Below, piece by piece: positions 5,210-5,490 of a stretch of 5,490 bases of DNA. Numbering within the stretch: the first letter of the stretch is position 1; each line of letters opens with the position of its first letter. Made by a program: the position numbers and the translations under genes. Source of the DNA: Chloroflexota bacterium (GTDB lineage: Bacteria; Chloroflexota; Anaerolineae; UBA1429); NCBI GenBank assembly GCA_012513725.1, contig JAAZBQ010000072.1:1-5490 (forward strand), given 5' to 3'. The notes beneath the pieces were generated by a model. It was given only the letters and a program-made list of their open reading frames with translations. It was not told the DNA's origin and did no database searches.

Positions 5210-5490
5210 ATGGCACTGTTGATCATCGATACGGAAACCTGCATCGGCTGCGAAGCCTGCGTCTCGGTGTGCCCGTTCGGCGCGCTGGACATGGTCGATG
5301 GCGTGGCCGTCGTGAACGAGCGCTGCACCGCCTGCGGCGCCTGTCTGGGCGAATGCCCCGTCGACGCACTGTCGCTGCCGGAATCCCAGCCGGCTCCGGA
5401 CGACCTGGACGCCTACCGCGGCGTCTGGGTGTGGGTGGAGCAGTTCGAGGGCCGGGCCTGTGACATCTCCTGGGAGATGATGGGCCAGGG
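5210..5490 (+). CDS. etfA: Ferredoxin-EtfA fusion, electron transfer flavoprotein alpha subunit (partial, runs off the end)
   Basis: Only the first 93 codons are present. Residues 1-55 form a two-cluster bacterial ferredoxin: C11, C14, C17 and C21 followed by proline, then C39, C42, C45 and C49 followed by proline, each a CxxCxxCxxxCP [4Fe-4S] set. After a proline-rich linker (about 56-68), YRGVWVWVEQFEGRACDISWEMMG (from 69) is the start of the EtfA domain. This fusion is known from bifurcating Etf complexes such as the caffeyl-CoA reductase and lactate dehydrogenase systems of Acetobacterium, where the extra clusters take part in ferredoxin electron transfer. ATG at 5210 lies 5 nt after the etfB stop with only a weak ribosome-binding site, so translation is probably coupled to etfB. 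The dehydrogenase partner should lie beyond the window. Confidence 0.92.
   Translation, partial: MALLIIDTETCIGCEACVSVCPFGALDMVDGVAVVNERCTACGACLGECPVDALSLPESQPAPDDLDAYRGVWVWVEQFEGRACDISWEMMGQ

Overview
This is a high-GC bacterial window holding four complete protein genes and the ends of two more. The genes suggest an anaerobic or facultatively anaerobic metabolism: a tungsten- or molybdenum-pterin oxidoreductase, plus an electron-transfer flavoprotein (Etf) whose alpha subunit carries a ferredoxin domain. Promoters look like ordinary sigma-70 types, with TTGxxx and TAxxxT boxes 16-17 bp apart. Three genes share a textbook AGGAGG ribosome-binding site exactly 7 nt before the start codon. Gene content, GC and promoter style would fit a Chloroflexota (Anaerolineae-like) or similar Gram-positive-side anaerobe; this is inference and no marker gene is present.

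Layout. Positions 1-78 hold the last 25 codons of an unidentified plus-strand gene. It converges on a minus-strand metallo-beta-lactamase-fold hydrolase (775-158), and a long GC-rich hairpin (94-141) lies between them. The hydrolase and the next gene are transcribed divergently from a 189-bp gap with a readable promoter for each. The next gene is an aldehyde:ferredoxin oxidoreductase family (AOR) protein (965-2866) with the full iron-sulfur and pterin signatures. A 176-bp gap then carries palindromic repeats and a promoter whose predicted start coincides with the start codon of an AAA ATPase/DUF4143 protein (3043-4293). After a 113-bp gap with a strong promoter and a perfect 17-bp palindrome come etfB (4407-5204, TTG start) and a ferredoxin-EtfA fusion (5210 to beyond the window end).

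How the genes may work together. The AOR yields reduced ferredoxin from aldehyde (or another carbonyl/acid) oxidation, or consumes it in reverse. An Etf with a built-in two-cluster ferredoxin module is the kind that couples ferredoxin and NAD(H) to a third redox partner by electron bifurcation or confurcation. A shared ferredoxin pool is therefore a reasonable hypothesis, but AOR and Etf have separate promoters and are separated by an unrelated ATPase gene, so co-function is not shown. The most unusual local structure is the regulatory DNA: helically phased copies of ATTCACGnCGTGAAT around an apparently leaderless ATPase gene, and a perfect operator-like palindrome over the etf transcription start. 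No RNA gene, CRISPR array, insertion sequence or origin was seen.
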